DNA from: Chitinophagaceae bacterium
GTDB lineage: Bacteria; Bacteroidota; Bacteroidia; Chitinophagales; Chitinophagaceae
Length of the DNA: 64,000 nt
Direction: 5' to 3'
NCBI GenBank assembly: GCA_024707305.1
Contig: JANPZZ010000012.1
Span: 1 to 64,000, forward strand
Shown: one piece after another, positions 28,106 through 37,939 of the stretch
Layout of the letters: every line of letters begins with the position of its first letter
Numbering within the stretch: position 1 is the first letter of the stretch
Position numbers and translations under genes: made by a program
Notes under the pieces: model-generated
Seen by the model: the letters and a program-made list of their open reading frames with translations, nothing else
Told to the model about the DNA's origin: nothing
Database searches by the model: none

Positions 28106-28161
28106 CCATCCACCATCCACCATCCCCCATCCACCATCCTCCATCCCCCATCCACCATCCT
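28106..28161. repeat. Eight CCATCCN heptamers
   Basis: CCATCCA, CCATCCC and CCATCCT words run in phase and stop 16 bp before the end of the convergent MG2 gene at 28177. Confidence 0.88.
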
Positions 28162-28176
28162 CCCTCACTCACCTTC

Positions 28177-30206
28177 TTACTGACATGTCAACACCATTTC
28201 TTTCCTTATAATTTTACCAAATGCATCCATTGCCAATACTTCTGTTCTTATTTGTTTCCCTTTAAGATGCCGGGGTAATTCAATGCTGAATACTTTCTGG
28301 TTTCCCTGCAATATTATCTGCGGATTCCAGTAGATTGTTGCAGCGGTTTTATCTGAAACTGTATGGAAGAATCCGGGTTTTGAAAATCCACGTGCCAGTG
28401 GTGGGGCAGGGGGCAGGTTTGTGGAACGTTCTTCACCTTTTTTCAAATACACAGAGATAGCTCCGCCCGGACCATTTCCCCAGGAACCAAGAAAAGGCGG
28501 ACTGAAAATTTTTATCATCGCCACATCCGACATGGGCGTTGCAGCCAGCCGTCTCGCATCTTCCACTGTGCCTGTACCTTCAGGATTAGGAACCTGTTGC
28601 GAAATTTCATCGATGAATATCGAAGTAATACCCGAGCGCCAGTAAATTGCATTTTCAAGGGCATTTCGATCTACCTGCATGCCAGCAACACGACCATCGA
28701 GGTAATGTAGAATATTGAGTGAACTGAAAAACGCCGGATCGTCTTCAGGTAAAATAATCCTTACTCCATCTTCACGAGTAAAGGGGCCGGTTGCATATTT
28801 CTTGTCGATAAGATCCCGTTCCTGTTGTTTTTTTGCTGCCACCGTTACTCCTTTCAATTCAACAACCGACTGCGCTGACTTGTAGTCAGCATATTCTTCA
28901 AATACTTTATTTGCGTGATCACCCGTTTCTGCAGGGAAATAAACTGTAGTGAACGGTAATGATGGCGCTGATGGTTTGTCGTTCGGTTTTAATAAATTAT
29001 CGGTGATGCTGATGTCCTTTGCTGTAAGCGGCGTTATTCCTTTTTTTCCCGGGTTCCATAAAATACACACGCGCAGAATCGTGATATTGCAATGCATTCA
29101 GTTTTATCATTCCGGCATCATTTACCTGAACGGTATGGTATTGCAACTCCTGCGCAGGTGCACTCACTACAAGTACCAGTTGTTTATTCTTAAATCGTTT
29201 TGTAAGCGTTGTATTCAGTTGTGCCGTCCAGCCGATATAATTTGCAGAATCGCTGTTCGTTTCAATAATTCCATCTGTCAGCACTTTTTTCCAAAACTCC
29301 TTGTTGGTATACCATTCTGAACTGTCAATCACGGGAGGAAGGTCTGCAGCATTTACAGATACCGACAACTGAACTGGTATAGTGTCTTTCCAGTTTAATT
29401 CCAGATAGGCGGAATTGCTGCGATCTGTTTTTCCTGCAGTTATTTCCAGCAACTGAAGAGGATCATCATTGCCAATATCTAAAAGATGGTATCCTGCTAA
29501 TGAACGGGCTTTATCCAAAACCAGAACTTCCATTCTGCCGGTTCCCGATTTGGGAATTGGAATTCTGCCGCCCAAAACTGATTCCTCCCGCAAATCGGCA
29601 GGCGCTTTATAAATCAGTTGTCGGTTTAAAAAAAGCAACAAGTGTATATACGTCCGAAGGGGAATGGTTCTCATCGCGTAGCAATGTAAAGAACACAAAG
29701 TCTTTTGATGCGTTTGCCTGCAGGCTCACCAGGTCGGGCTTCGATATTGTAACATTCGGATTTGCTGCAACCGAAACGAGCTTTTTTTCTGTTGAAGAAT
29801 ACAAAGGTATAACGCGGGAAAATGGGATCAGCGAATTATCTTTTTTCGCCGGGCTTGTATATGCACGCAGTAACAAGGGACCGACTGCCGCCGGGGGAAT
29901 TGAAAGCCATCCTTCTGAATGAGCCTGACGAATGGGTAATACCTGCTCCGACAATATCTTTCCATCGCTTCCCCATAATTCTGTGTATAAAACGCTGCTG
30001 AGAACAGTGGGACTATGACCATAAAGAATCATCGCGCTGTACCAGAGAGTGTCTCCGGGAACATAAACACTTCGATCTGTTTTCAATATTATCTGCTCTG
30101 GTTGTTTGTCGTAAACGGCATTTAATTTGTCCGACAATGGATCTTGCGAAAGACTAATAAAACCAGTCGCCAGGCAAACCAGGGTGATCAGGAGTTTTAA
30201 TTTCAT
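28177..30206 (-). CDS. Secreted macroglobulin-like protein with TonB-plug-like domain, two frameshifts
   Basis: The protein (about 675 residues joined) has a signal peptide (MKLKLLITLVCLATGFISLS), then EQIILKTDRSVYVPGDTLWY, the MG2-domain hallmark seen in alpha-2-macroglobulin-like proteins. Frame breaks lie near 29632 (A7 run) and near 29040 (T7 run). The C-terminal part has LHYLDGRVAGMQVDRN and GPGGAISVYLKKG, a TonB-dependent-receptor plug-like domain. Bacteroidota have many such stand-alone MG2-plug proteins in the outer membrane or periplasm; their role is not settled. It is convergent with the ABC gene and diverges from the GH53 gene. Confidence 0.75.
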
Positions 30207-30368
30207 TCAGGGTTTAGTGGTTTAAATGAAAATACTTCAAATTCTTTAGGATAAGCATGCAAAATATGTTAAGAGTGAAAATGGCAAACGGCGAATAATA
30301 TATCTGCAGGGAAATTGATTGTTACAAACGTTAACTTTACCGTTGGCGGTTATTTTGCCCGATTTGTA

Positions 30369-31421
30369 ATGAAGAAACGTTTACCTGTAATAGCTACAAT
30401 ATGCCTGCTGGTTCTGGCTTGTTCCAGCAAACACCATCCTGACCCGGAGCCTGATCCGCCACCACCGCCTCCGCCAGATCCGGTGTTTGTGTTTGCGAAA
30501 GGCGCTGATGTGAGCTGGATTACTGAGATGGAATCGGCTGGTAAAAAGTTCTATTCAAAGAACAATATGGAAATGGAGGGTATGGCGCTCCTGAAATCGC
30601 TGGGGATGAATACCGTCCGACTGAGGGTTTGGGTAAATCCTTCGCCACCCTGGAACAATGCTGCCGATGTAGTGGCGAAAGCAGTGCGCGCGAAAAATCT
30701 CGGCATGCGTGTGATGATCGATTTCCATTACAGCGACAGTTGGGCCGATCCCGGACAGCAAACAAAACCTGCTGCCTGGGTTGCTTATAGTCTTACGCAA
30801 CTAAAAACGGCTGTTGGAACGCATACAACGGAAATATTAAATCATTTAAAAACTGCAGGTGTTACTCCGGAGTGGGTTCAAATTGGCAATGAAACAGACG
30901 ACGGTTTGCTGTGGCCCGATGGCCGTGCATCAACTAATATGTCGAACTATTCACAGTTGATCAATGCAGGTTACGATGCAGTGAAAGGCGTATTCCCGGA
31001 TACAAAAGTAATTGTACATGTTTCCAATGGTTGGAACAATGACCTGTTCACCTGGAATATTGGCGGACTGGTGACCTACGGGACTAAATTTGATGTAATC
31101 GGCATGTCGTTATATCCGTCGTATGTTGCTGGTGGATGGGCAACCGCCAATCAGCAATGTCTCGCCAACATGAATGATATGATTGCCCGTTATAGAAAAC
31201 CTGTGATGATTGTCGAAGTGGGCATGCCCTGGGATGATGCCGCAAACTGCAAATCATTTCTTACAGATCTGATTGCAAAGACAAAATCCATTCCCAATAA
31301 TAATGGATTAGGAGTGCTTTATTGGGAGCCGCTCAGTTACGGGAACTGGAATGGGTATACACTCGGCGCATTTGATAATGCAGGCAAACCAACTGTTGCG
31401 CTGGATGCTTTCGCCGATTGA
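30369..31421 (+). CDS. Arabinogalactan endo-beta-1,4-galactanase, GH53 lipoprotein
   Basis: The 350-residue protein starts at 30369 with a lipoprotein signal (LLVLAC18) and a Pro-rich linker. The GH53 barrel is clear: FAKGADVSWITEMESAGKKF, MNTVRLRVWVNP, MIDFHYSDSWADPGQQ, acid/base E175 in WVQIGNET and nucleophile E283 in MIVEVGMPW. It should cut beta-1,4-galactan side chains of pectin at the cell surface. It is 31 bp upstream of the GH2-GH53 fusion gene, so the two probably form an operon: this enzyme makes oligosaccharides that the next one trims. No SusC/SusD pair is in the window. Confidence 0.92.
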   Translation: MKKRLPVIATICLLVLACSSKHHPDPEPDPPPPPPPDPVFVFAKGADVSWITEMESAGKKFYSKNNMEMEGMALLKSLGMNTVRLRVWVNPSPPWNNAADVVAKAVRAKNLGMRVMIDFHYSDSWADPGQQTKPAAWVAYSLTQLKTAVGTHTTEILNHLKTAGVTPEWVQIGNETDDGLLWPDGRASTNMSNYSQLINAGYDAVKGVFPDTKVIVHVSNGWNNDLFTWNIGGLVTYGTKFDVIGMSLYPSYVAGGWATANQQCLANMNDMIARYRKPVMIVEVGMPWDDAANCKSFLTDLIAKTKSIPNNNGLGVLYWEPLSYGNWNGYTLGAFDNAGKPTVALDAFAD

Positions 31422-31452
31422 TTCAAAAATTTTCTCAAACAGAACAGATATT

Positions 31453-34400
31453 ATGAGAATCATTTCTTACACATTATTGGCGGCGCTATTAGTAATAACA
31501 ATCGCGCAGCCCGCGACGGCGCAACGCAAGCGGGTATCGCTGGATCGTGACTGGAAGTTTGCTTTCGGACATGCAGGCAATCCTGAAAAGGATTTTAATT
31601 ACGGTATTCGTACCATTTTTTCGAAATCGGGTGGCGCTTTTGGAACAGCAATTGATTCCCGTTTTGAAGATAGCACCTGGCGTTCGCTGCATGTTCCGCA
31701 CGACTGGGCAGTGGAACTTCCCTTTGTAAATGTGGACGATGATGATGTAACCAGTCACGGCTATAAACCGGTAGGCGGTCGCTTTCCTGAAACAAGTATT
31801 GGCTGGTATCGCAAAAAGTTTTCTGTGGAACGTGCGGATTCGGGCAATCGTTTCCAGTTGCAGTTTGATGGCGTATTTCGCGATGCAAATTTTTGGGTAA
31901 ATGGATTTTATCTCGGCAATAATAAAAGCGGATATGTAGGTGTTGAATATGACATTACCGATTTTCTTTATTTTGATAAACCCAACACGCTTGTTGTGCG
32001 CGTGGATGCCACGCAATACGAAGGTTGGTTTTATGAAGGCGCAGGTATTTACCGGCATGTATGGTTAAATAGTTATCCGAAAACACATATTGCTACGCAT
32101 GGCGTTTTTGCACATGCACGTATCGCCAATAATAAAGCAACACTTCAAATAGAAACCGGTATTGAAAACGATTCGCCAGAATCAGGCAATTTTTCTGTCC
32201 AGGTTTTTCTCAATGAAAGGAATGGGAAAAGGGTGGCGGTTTCCAAAGAACAGAAAGTAACGCTTTCTTCAGAAGGAAAAGCACAGGTTTTTCAGCAGTT
32301 AATAATCAACAAACCGAGACTATGGTCGCTGGAAGATCCGTATCTGCATCGTGTAGTGGTAGAGTTAAAACGAGATGGCAGGGTAGTGGACAAACAACAA
32401 TTACGTTTTGGGTTCAGGACCGTTGAAGTAAAAAAGAATGGCGTTTTCTTAAACGGGCAGCATGTAAAAATAAAAGGTACCAATAATCACCAGGACCATG
32501 CAGGAGTAGGATCGGCAATGCCGGATTACCTGCAATATTATCGGGTCAGCCTGTTGAAAAATATGGGAAGCAACGCTTATCGTGCAAGCCACAATGCGCC
32601 TACGCCCGAGTTGCTGGATGCATGTGATAGCCTGGGTATGCTGGTACTGGATGAACAAAGATTGCTGAATAGCGGTGCTGAATACATGGATCAGTTTGAA
32701 AGGATCGTAAAACGCGATCGCAGCCGGACATCGGTATTTATGTGGGTAATAGGAAATGAAGAAGGTTGGATTCATACACAGTCGACCGGCCGCCGCATTA
32801 CCCAAACATTTTTAGAAAAATTAAAACAACTCGATCCCACGCGTACTGCTACCTATGCGGCTGATTTGCCAAATGTATTCACGGGTATCAATGAAGTGAT
32901 TCCTGTTCGCAGTTTCAATTATCGGGAATTTGCTGTGGCAGATTATCATCGCGATCATCCAGATCAACCCATATTAGGTACGGAAATGGGAAGCACGGTT
33001 ACTACACGAAGCATCTGGCAGAAAGATTCAATTCGTGCTTATGTACCAGACCAGGATATTACAGCGCCATGGTGGGCAAGTACGGCGGAAACATGGTGGA
33101 AGCTGGCCGCTGTAAATGATTACTGGCTGGGTGGTTTTGTATGGACGGGCTTTGATTACCGCGGTGAACCCACGCCATATCGCTGGCCTAATATCAGTTC
33201 ACACTTCGGTATTATGGATGTATGCGGTTTCCCCAAAAATATTTACTACTACTATCAAAGCTGGTGGACTGATAAAGATGTATTGCATATTTCACCGCAC
33301 TGGAACTGGCAGGATAAGCGCGGTGAACCCATTGATGTATGGGTGAACAGCAATGCAGACAGCGTGGAACTGTTTTTAAACAACAGGTCATTGGGAATGC
33401 AAACCATGCCGCGCAACGGGCACCTGGTTTGGAAAGTGAATTACCAGGCTGGAACCTTAAAAGCCATCGGTTGGAAGCGCGGCAAAAAACTGGAGGCAAC
33501 GGTTAAGACTACTTCCCAACCTGTAGAGGTTGTGATGACGCCTTATAAAACAACGATGATGGCTGATGGAAAAGATGTTGCTGTTGTCAACATCAGTGTC
33601 ATCGATAGAGATGGGAACCCCGTTCCTGACGCCGATAACAAAATCCAGTTTTTTATAAAAGGTGATGCGAAAATTATTGGCGTAGGCAATGGAGACCCCA
33701 GTAGCCATGAGCCGGACATTTGTGTGGATGGCGCCTGGCAACGGAGTCTGTTTGGGGAAAATGCCAGTTGCTTGTACAGGCGGGAACCGAGCCCGGCATC
33801 ATACAATTGGAAGCGCGTGCGGCGGGTTTGTACAAAGGAAGCACCGATATCATTACAGTATCTGAAGAAAGTGCGAATACGATTACGATTGATCCCAAAT
33901 TTCAACTGAAAGGCGAAGCGGCTTTGCCCCGAACGGTTGATAAAATGCTGGGAGCGGATATTTCTTTCCTGCCGGAACTGGAAGCACGTGGTATTAAATT
34001 TTCAGATAAAGGGGTAGAGAAAGATGCGATTGCAATTTTAAAAGAGCACGGTTTTAATTATGTACGACTTCGCATTTTTCATAGTCCCGGCCATGAAGCT
34101 GGCTATTCACCCGGAAAAGGTTTTTGCGATTTGAAAAATACATTGCAAATGGCCACACGCGTGAAAGAAGCGGGAATGAAGTTACTACTCGATTTTCACT
34201 ATAGCGACTATTGGGCAGATCCTGGCAAACAATTCAAACCAAAGGCATGGGAAGGGTTGTCTTTTGCAACATTAAAAGATTCGTTATATAACTATACCCG
34301 CCAGGTGATGTTGGCCTTGCAGGCGCAGGGGACTACTCCCGATATGGTGCAGGTGGGCAACGAGATCAACCATGGAATTGTATGGCCCGAAGGAAGCGTT

Positions 34401-34844
34401 CAGGAAATTGACCAGGCTGCGCAATTGATTGCTGCGGGTACAGCCGCGGTAAAATCGGTTGACCCACGCGTGCAAATGATGTTGCATGTGGCCCTCGGCG
34501 GACAAAATCACGAGTCCGTATTTTTTATCGATAATATGGTTGCGCGTGGTGTGCATTTCGATGTAATCGGACAATCCTATTATCCCAAATGGCATGGAAC
34601 GCTGGATGATCTTGAACACAATATGAACGATTTGATCAGGCGGTACAACAGGGATGTCATTCTCGTGGAATATTCTGCATTGAAAGATGAAGTAAATAAA
34701 ATCACTTTTGAACTTCCCGGCGGAAGAGGTAAAGGTACCTGCATCTGGGAGCCATTGAATACCTGGGAGAAAATATTTGATACCGACGGAAAATCAAATG
34801 CGCTGATCCTGAAATACGATGAAATTGCGAAGAAATTTCTTTAG
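31453..34844 (+). CDS. GH2 beta-galactosidase fused to a GH53 galactanase, one frameshift
   Basis: From the ATG at 31453 a signal peptide (MRIISYTLLAALLVITIAQP) precedes a GH2 enzyme: sandwich domain (RVSLDRDWKFAF, VPHDWAVELPF), GH2 motif RASHNAPTPELLDACDSLGM, acid/base E436 (WVIGNEEG) and nucleophile E511 (LGTEMGS), then an Ig-like region. The frame breaks near 33755 in GGGGAAAA and continues as GKCQLLVQAGTEPGIIQLEA into a whole GH53 barrel: KMLGADISFLPELEARGIKF, LDFHYSDYWADPGKQFKPKA, MVQVGNEINHG and ILVEYSALKD, ending at 34844. The joined protein is about 1130 residues. Restoring one base gives a single bifunctional exo/endo galactanase. If the break is real, only the GH2 part is made. Confidence 0.85.
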
Positions 34845-34863
34845 AATTATTCCAGCAAAAAAG

Positions 34864-34906
34864 AAACGCAGCAACAGATACGATTCTGTTACTGCGTTTT
34901 TATTTA
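34864..34906 (+). terminator. Terminator of the galactanase operon
   Basis: The stem AAACGCAGCAACAGA / TCTGTTACTGCGTTT is followed by TTTTATTT. It lies between convergent genes. Confidence 0.85.
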
Positions 34907-34924
34907 ATGGATCAGGAATAAAAT

Positions 34925-36134
34925 TTATCCGTATAAATAGCGGTTATACTGGCGGCCAATACTTTTAAAGAATAGCACCAGCACCGATAGAATCAGGATT
35001 ATTGTATATGCCGTGTACACGTTAGGATAGTATTGCCACAATAACAAACCAAGCATGGACAGCCGCCCAATTTCAAGGAAGAAAATCCATCGTTTTTGTT
35101 CCAGCATTGCACCCGTTGTGATCAGACTAAGTATGATGAACAGTCCGATGCAGGTAAGTTGCATGGTTGTCAGGTAATGTTCCAGCAGGATTGCAAAGAA
35201 TAATAACACCAGGGAAAGGATCGTCTGTATCACTATATAATTCTGTAGCCCCGGGCTGTTGGCAGATGGTGGTTTTTGTTTAGATAGTTTTCTTTCCAGC
35301 ATGGGCCGGATGCGTGGATCGATATCGTCGGGTTTGCCAAAGATCACGCGCCACTTTTCTTTCAGCGTACCTGCTCTTTTGAAAGCAACTGCCATCTCCA
35401 TTAAAAAATGAAAATGTTGCCAGAGAAAACTGCTGCTCTTTAAAGGACTGGTAAGGCCATAAACTGCTTTGGTTTCTTCTTTTTTAAATGTTCCAAACAT
35501 TTTGTCCCAGATGATCAATACGTCACCGTAGTTTTTATCCAGGTATTCGGGGTTACTACTGTGGTGTACGCGGTGATGTGAAGGCGTTACCAGGAAATAT
35601 TCAAGGAAACCTAATTTACCAACCAGTTGTGTATGTGTAAAGAAGGGGTAAGTGCCATGTATCATCAGCAATAATGTAATCATTTCGGGCGGAAAGCCGA
35701 GGATCGGTAAAAAAGCCCAAAACAGGGATCGGGCTGCAGCCTGGAAAACGGTAATACGAGCTGCAACAGTAAAATTGAAATCATCACTTTGGTGGTGCAC
35801 TACGTGTACGCCCCAAAATATATTGACTTCATGCCCGAAACGGTGGTACCAATACCAGAGCAGATCCGTAAAAAGGAAAAGAGCAATCCAGGTGACGGCT
35901 GTGGGTTTGATGTCGAAAACAGCAAACTCCCTGTAGAGCCATGCAAAAAAGAAATAGAACAGACCAGTGGTGAAAAGATCACTCAGTCGCTCGGCAATAC
36001 CTACATTCAGGTTGGCGATGACCTCGTGAAAGTGAAAATTTTCTCTTTTTTTCTTTTTTTACACTGAGGTAATATTCCAGCAGCATGAGGCTGCAGAAAA
36101 AAGGAACCGCCAATGCAAGGTAGTTGAGTTGCAT
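34925..36134 (-). CDS. Sterol desaturase / fatty acid hydroxylase family protein, one frameshift
   Basis: The start at 36134 gives MQLNYLALAVPFFCSLMLLE; the frame breaks in an A7 run at about 36053-36060 and continues as REFAVFDIKPTAVTWIALFL, YWYHRFGHEVNIFWGVHVVH and TPSHHRVHHSSNPEYLDKNY. The histidine clusters HRFGH, HVVHH and HHRVHH are the diiron ligands of the membrane hydroxylase superfamily. Four or more membrane segments and a long C-terminal hydrophobic region bring it to about 400 residues, longer than the core family. It probably hydroxylates a lipid. It is third in a unit with the AKR and CMD-like genes, 27 bp after the AKR stop. Confidence 0.85.
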
Positions 36135-36161
36135 GTGCTGTGTATTTTACTTTTTATTGCT

Positions 36162-37054
36162 TTATATTTCTCCTTTCGAGGATGCATAGAGCTCATACCA
36201 GTCCTGTCGATCGAGCTGAATCGAAAATCCGTTTACTACATTCCGGATGCGATCTTCATTTGTTGTACCAATTAAAGGAAGTGCTCCCAGTTTCAACAGC
36301 CATGCGATTGCAATGGACTCAAAACACACGTTGTATTTGGGTACCAGCTCTTCCAGTTTCCTACGTACCTGCAATGGAATCTTTTCTGTGCTGGTGGCAA
36401 TTTTTCCTTCGGCGAGTGGCGATGTAGCCAGCGGCCGCATGAACTTTTGTTTGATATAATCCACCTGACCATTATCAAGTGGAGTTGTATTCAACAGGTT
36501 TAGGTCGATATGATTGGTTACGATCGGCAGTTTGAGAATGGACGACAATAACTGGTGCTGAAACACTGAGAAGTTTACAATACCCACATGCCTGATCTTT
36601 CCCGATTCTTTCAGTTTCTGAATTGTGATTGCTGTTTCTTCCACATTCGATAAAGGATCGAGATGATTAAGCAGAAAGACGTCGATGTAATCCGTGCGGA
36701 GATTTCGTAATGAATTCTCTACACTGTTAATGATGTGTTCTCTTGATGTGTCTAAATGTCTGATCCGATATTCGGGTCGTGAAGGGTGGGGGAGATTGAG
36801 TCCGCATTTAGTGAACAGAACCAGGTTCTTCACGTTTTACATTTTTTCTGGAAATGATTTCACCGAAAGTGTGTTCGGCTGTATAACCGGCATAAATATC
36901 TGCGAGGTCAAATGTGTTGATGCCAAGGGAAAGACAGAGATCAATAATCTTCTCCATTTTTTTCTGCCATGTCAGCAGATTCTTTCCAACGATAAAATCC
37001 ATAAATCGCGGGCGACACTTTGGGGCCGGAATCACTCAAATAAATTCTCTCCAT
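36162..37054 (-). CDS. Aldo/keto reductase, two frameshifts
   Basis: The start at 37054 gives MERIYLSDSGPKVSPAIYGF, then a break near 36960 (A6/A7 run), continuing as LGINTFDLADIYAGYTAEHT (catalytic Asp and Tyr), and a second break near 36825, continuing as LVLFTKCGLNLPHPS (catalytic Lys), SVENSLRNLRTDYIDVFLLN, HVGIVNFSVFQHQLL and LPLIGTTNEDRIRN, to the stop at 36162. The joined length is about 297 residues. It is a cytosolic NAD(P)H-linked carbonyl reductase of the YdhF-like branch; the substrate is unknown. The gene lies 18 bp after the CMD-like gene. Confidence 0.83.
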
Positions 37055-37072
37055 ATTTGTTTTTCTGGGTGG

Positions 37073-37627
37073 TTATACAATTTTCAGGCACAGTTCAGAA
37101 GCAGGTTTGAGATAAGGTTGCAAATAGCTGTCCGGTTCGGTTTCAATAACGTTATCAAAAACATTCATGGCAATCAGCTGGCCCGTATATGCAATCAATA
37201 ATATCAACTGGTCAGTGGAATAGTAAGATTCCATGCGGCGAAAGATATGATCGGCAATACGGCCCTTGTTTTTAACGACACAAGTGCCGAAGAAAGCAAG
37301 CTGATCCAGCTTTTCGTCTGCCTTCCAGGTGCGGGGATCAATATCGAGTTCAGCCAGTCGTTTTCTAAATCGTGCAATTGCCACCGGCGATTCCGTTGCA
37401 ATGGACACCTGATGCGAGTAATACAATAACTCTTTTTCACCGATCAGTAACGTCAGTTCGCGAAACAGATCGCAATAACCCATATACGACTCAAATGCGG
37501 GCAGGGAATGCGCCAGTGATGCTTTGGTTTGGTCGAGATGACCGCCAAACTCTTTAATATGTCTGTGCAAAACCACTTTCACCGAAGGTGGGCACTGTGC
37601 GGGGTCGATCGGCTGTATTCTGGGCAT
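37073..37627 (-). CDS. Carboxymuconolactone-decarboxylase-like (AhpD fold) protein lacking the redox cysteines
   Basis: The 184-residue protein has the all-helical AhpD/CMD layout: LAHSLPAFESYMGYCDLFRE, LTLLIGEKELLYYSHQVSIA, and DEKLDQLAFFG. In peroxidase-type members the central helix carries ExxCxxCxxxH; here the equivalent is EKELLYYSHQ with no cysteine at those positions, so it should not be a thiol peroxidase. It may be a lyase/isomerase-like or structural member. It is first in a minus-strand unit with the AKR and sterol desaturase genes. Confidence 0.7.
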   Translation of the reverse strand: MPRIQPIDPAQCPPSVKVVLHRHIKEFGGHLDQTKASLAHSLPAFESYMGYCDLFRELTLLIGEKELLYYSHQVSIATESPVAIARFRKRLAELDIDPRTWKADEKLDQLAFFGTCVVKNKGRIADHIFRRMESYYSTDQLILLIAYTGQLIAMNVFDNVIETEPDSYLQPYLKPASELCLKIV

Positions 37628-37703
37628 ACTTCACAATTTTGCTGGTTCGGACGTGAAGATAAGGGAAAAAGTGGAATAGTCTACAAATCTAATAGACTAA
37701 AAT

Positions 37704-37871
37704 AAAGTGGCGATATGTTAATGTGTCAATGTGGTAATTGAGGATTGGGAGAAAATGCTGCGAAACGTTTAGGCGCCGAAGTGACGGGTAGTGATTAGTC
37801 AGTGACATGACCACACTGGCCATCTCCGAATTGTCAATTGTCACATTGACACATTAAAATATTGCCACATT
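37704..37871. repeat. 37-bp imperfect inverted repeat flanking a 94-bp spacer
   Basis: 37704-37740 and 37835-37871 are inverted copies at about 32 of 37 positions, with a perfect core TTAATGTGTCAATGTG. The spacer has no gene. The words (AATGTGNN repeated) resemble those at 43.7 kb. This fills most of the 312-bp gap between the CMD-like and WG-repeat genes. Confidence 0.8.
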
Positions 37872-37939
37872 AATTCTGCATCTGGATATTTCCGGGTTCC
37901 ACATTTGCATCTCCCGGTTTTTGGAACTATTTTGGCTCT

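Noticed and set aside
33720..34844. A stand-alone second GH53 gene starting near 33720.
   Set aside because: The frame has no start region or signal peptide, and its first residues continue the Ig-like end of the GH2 protein; a one-base indel explains the split better.
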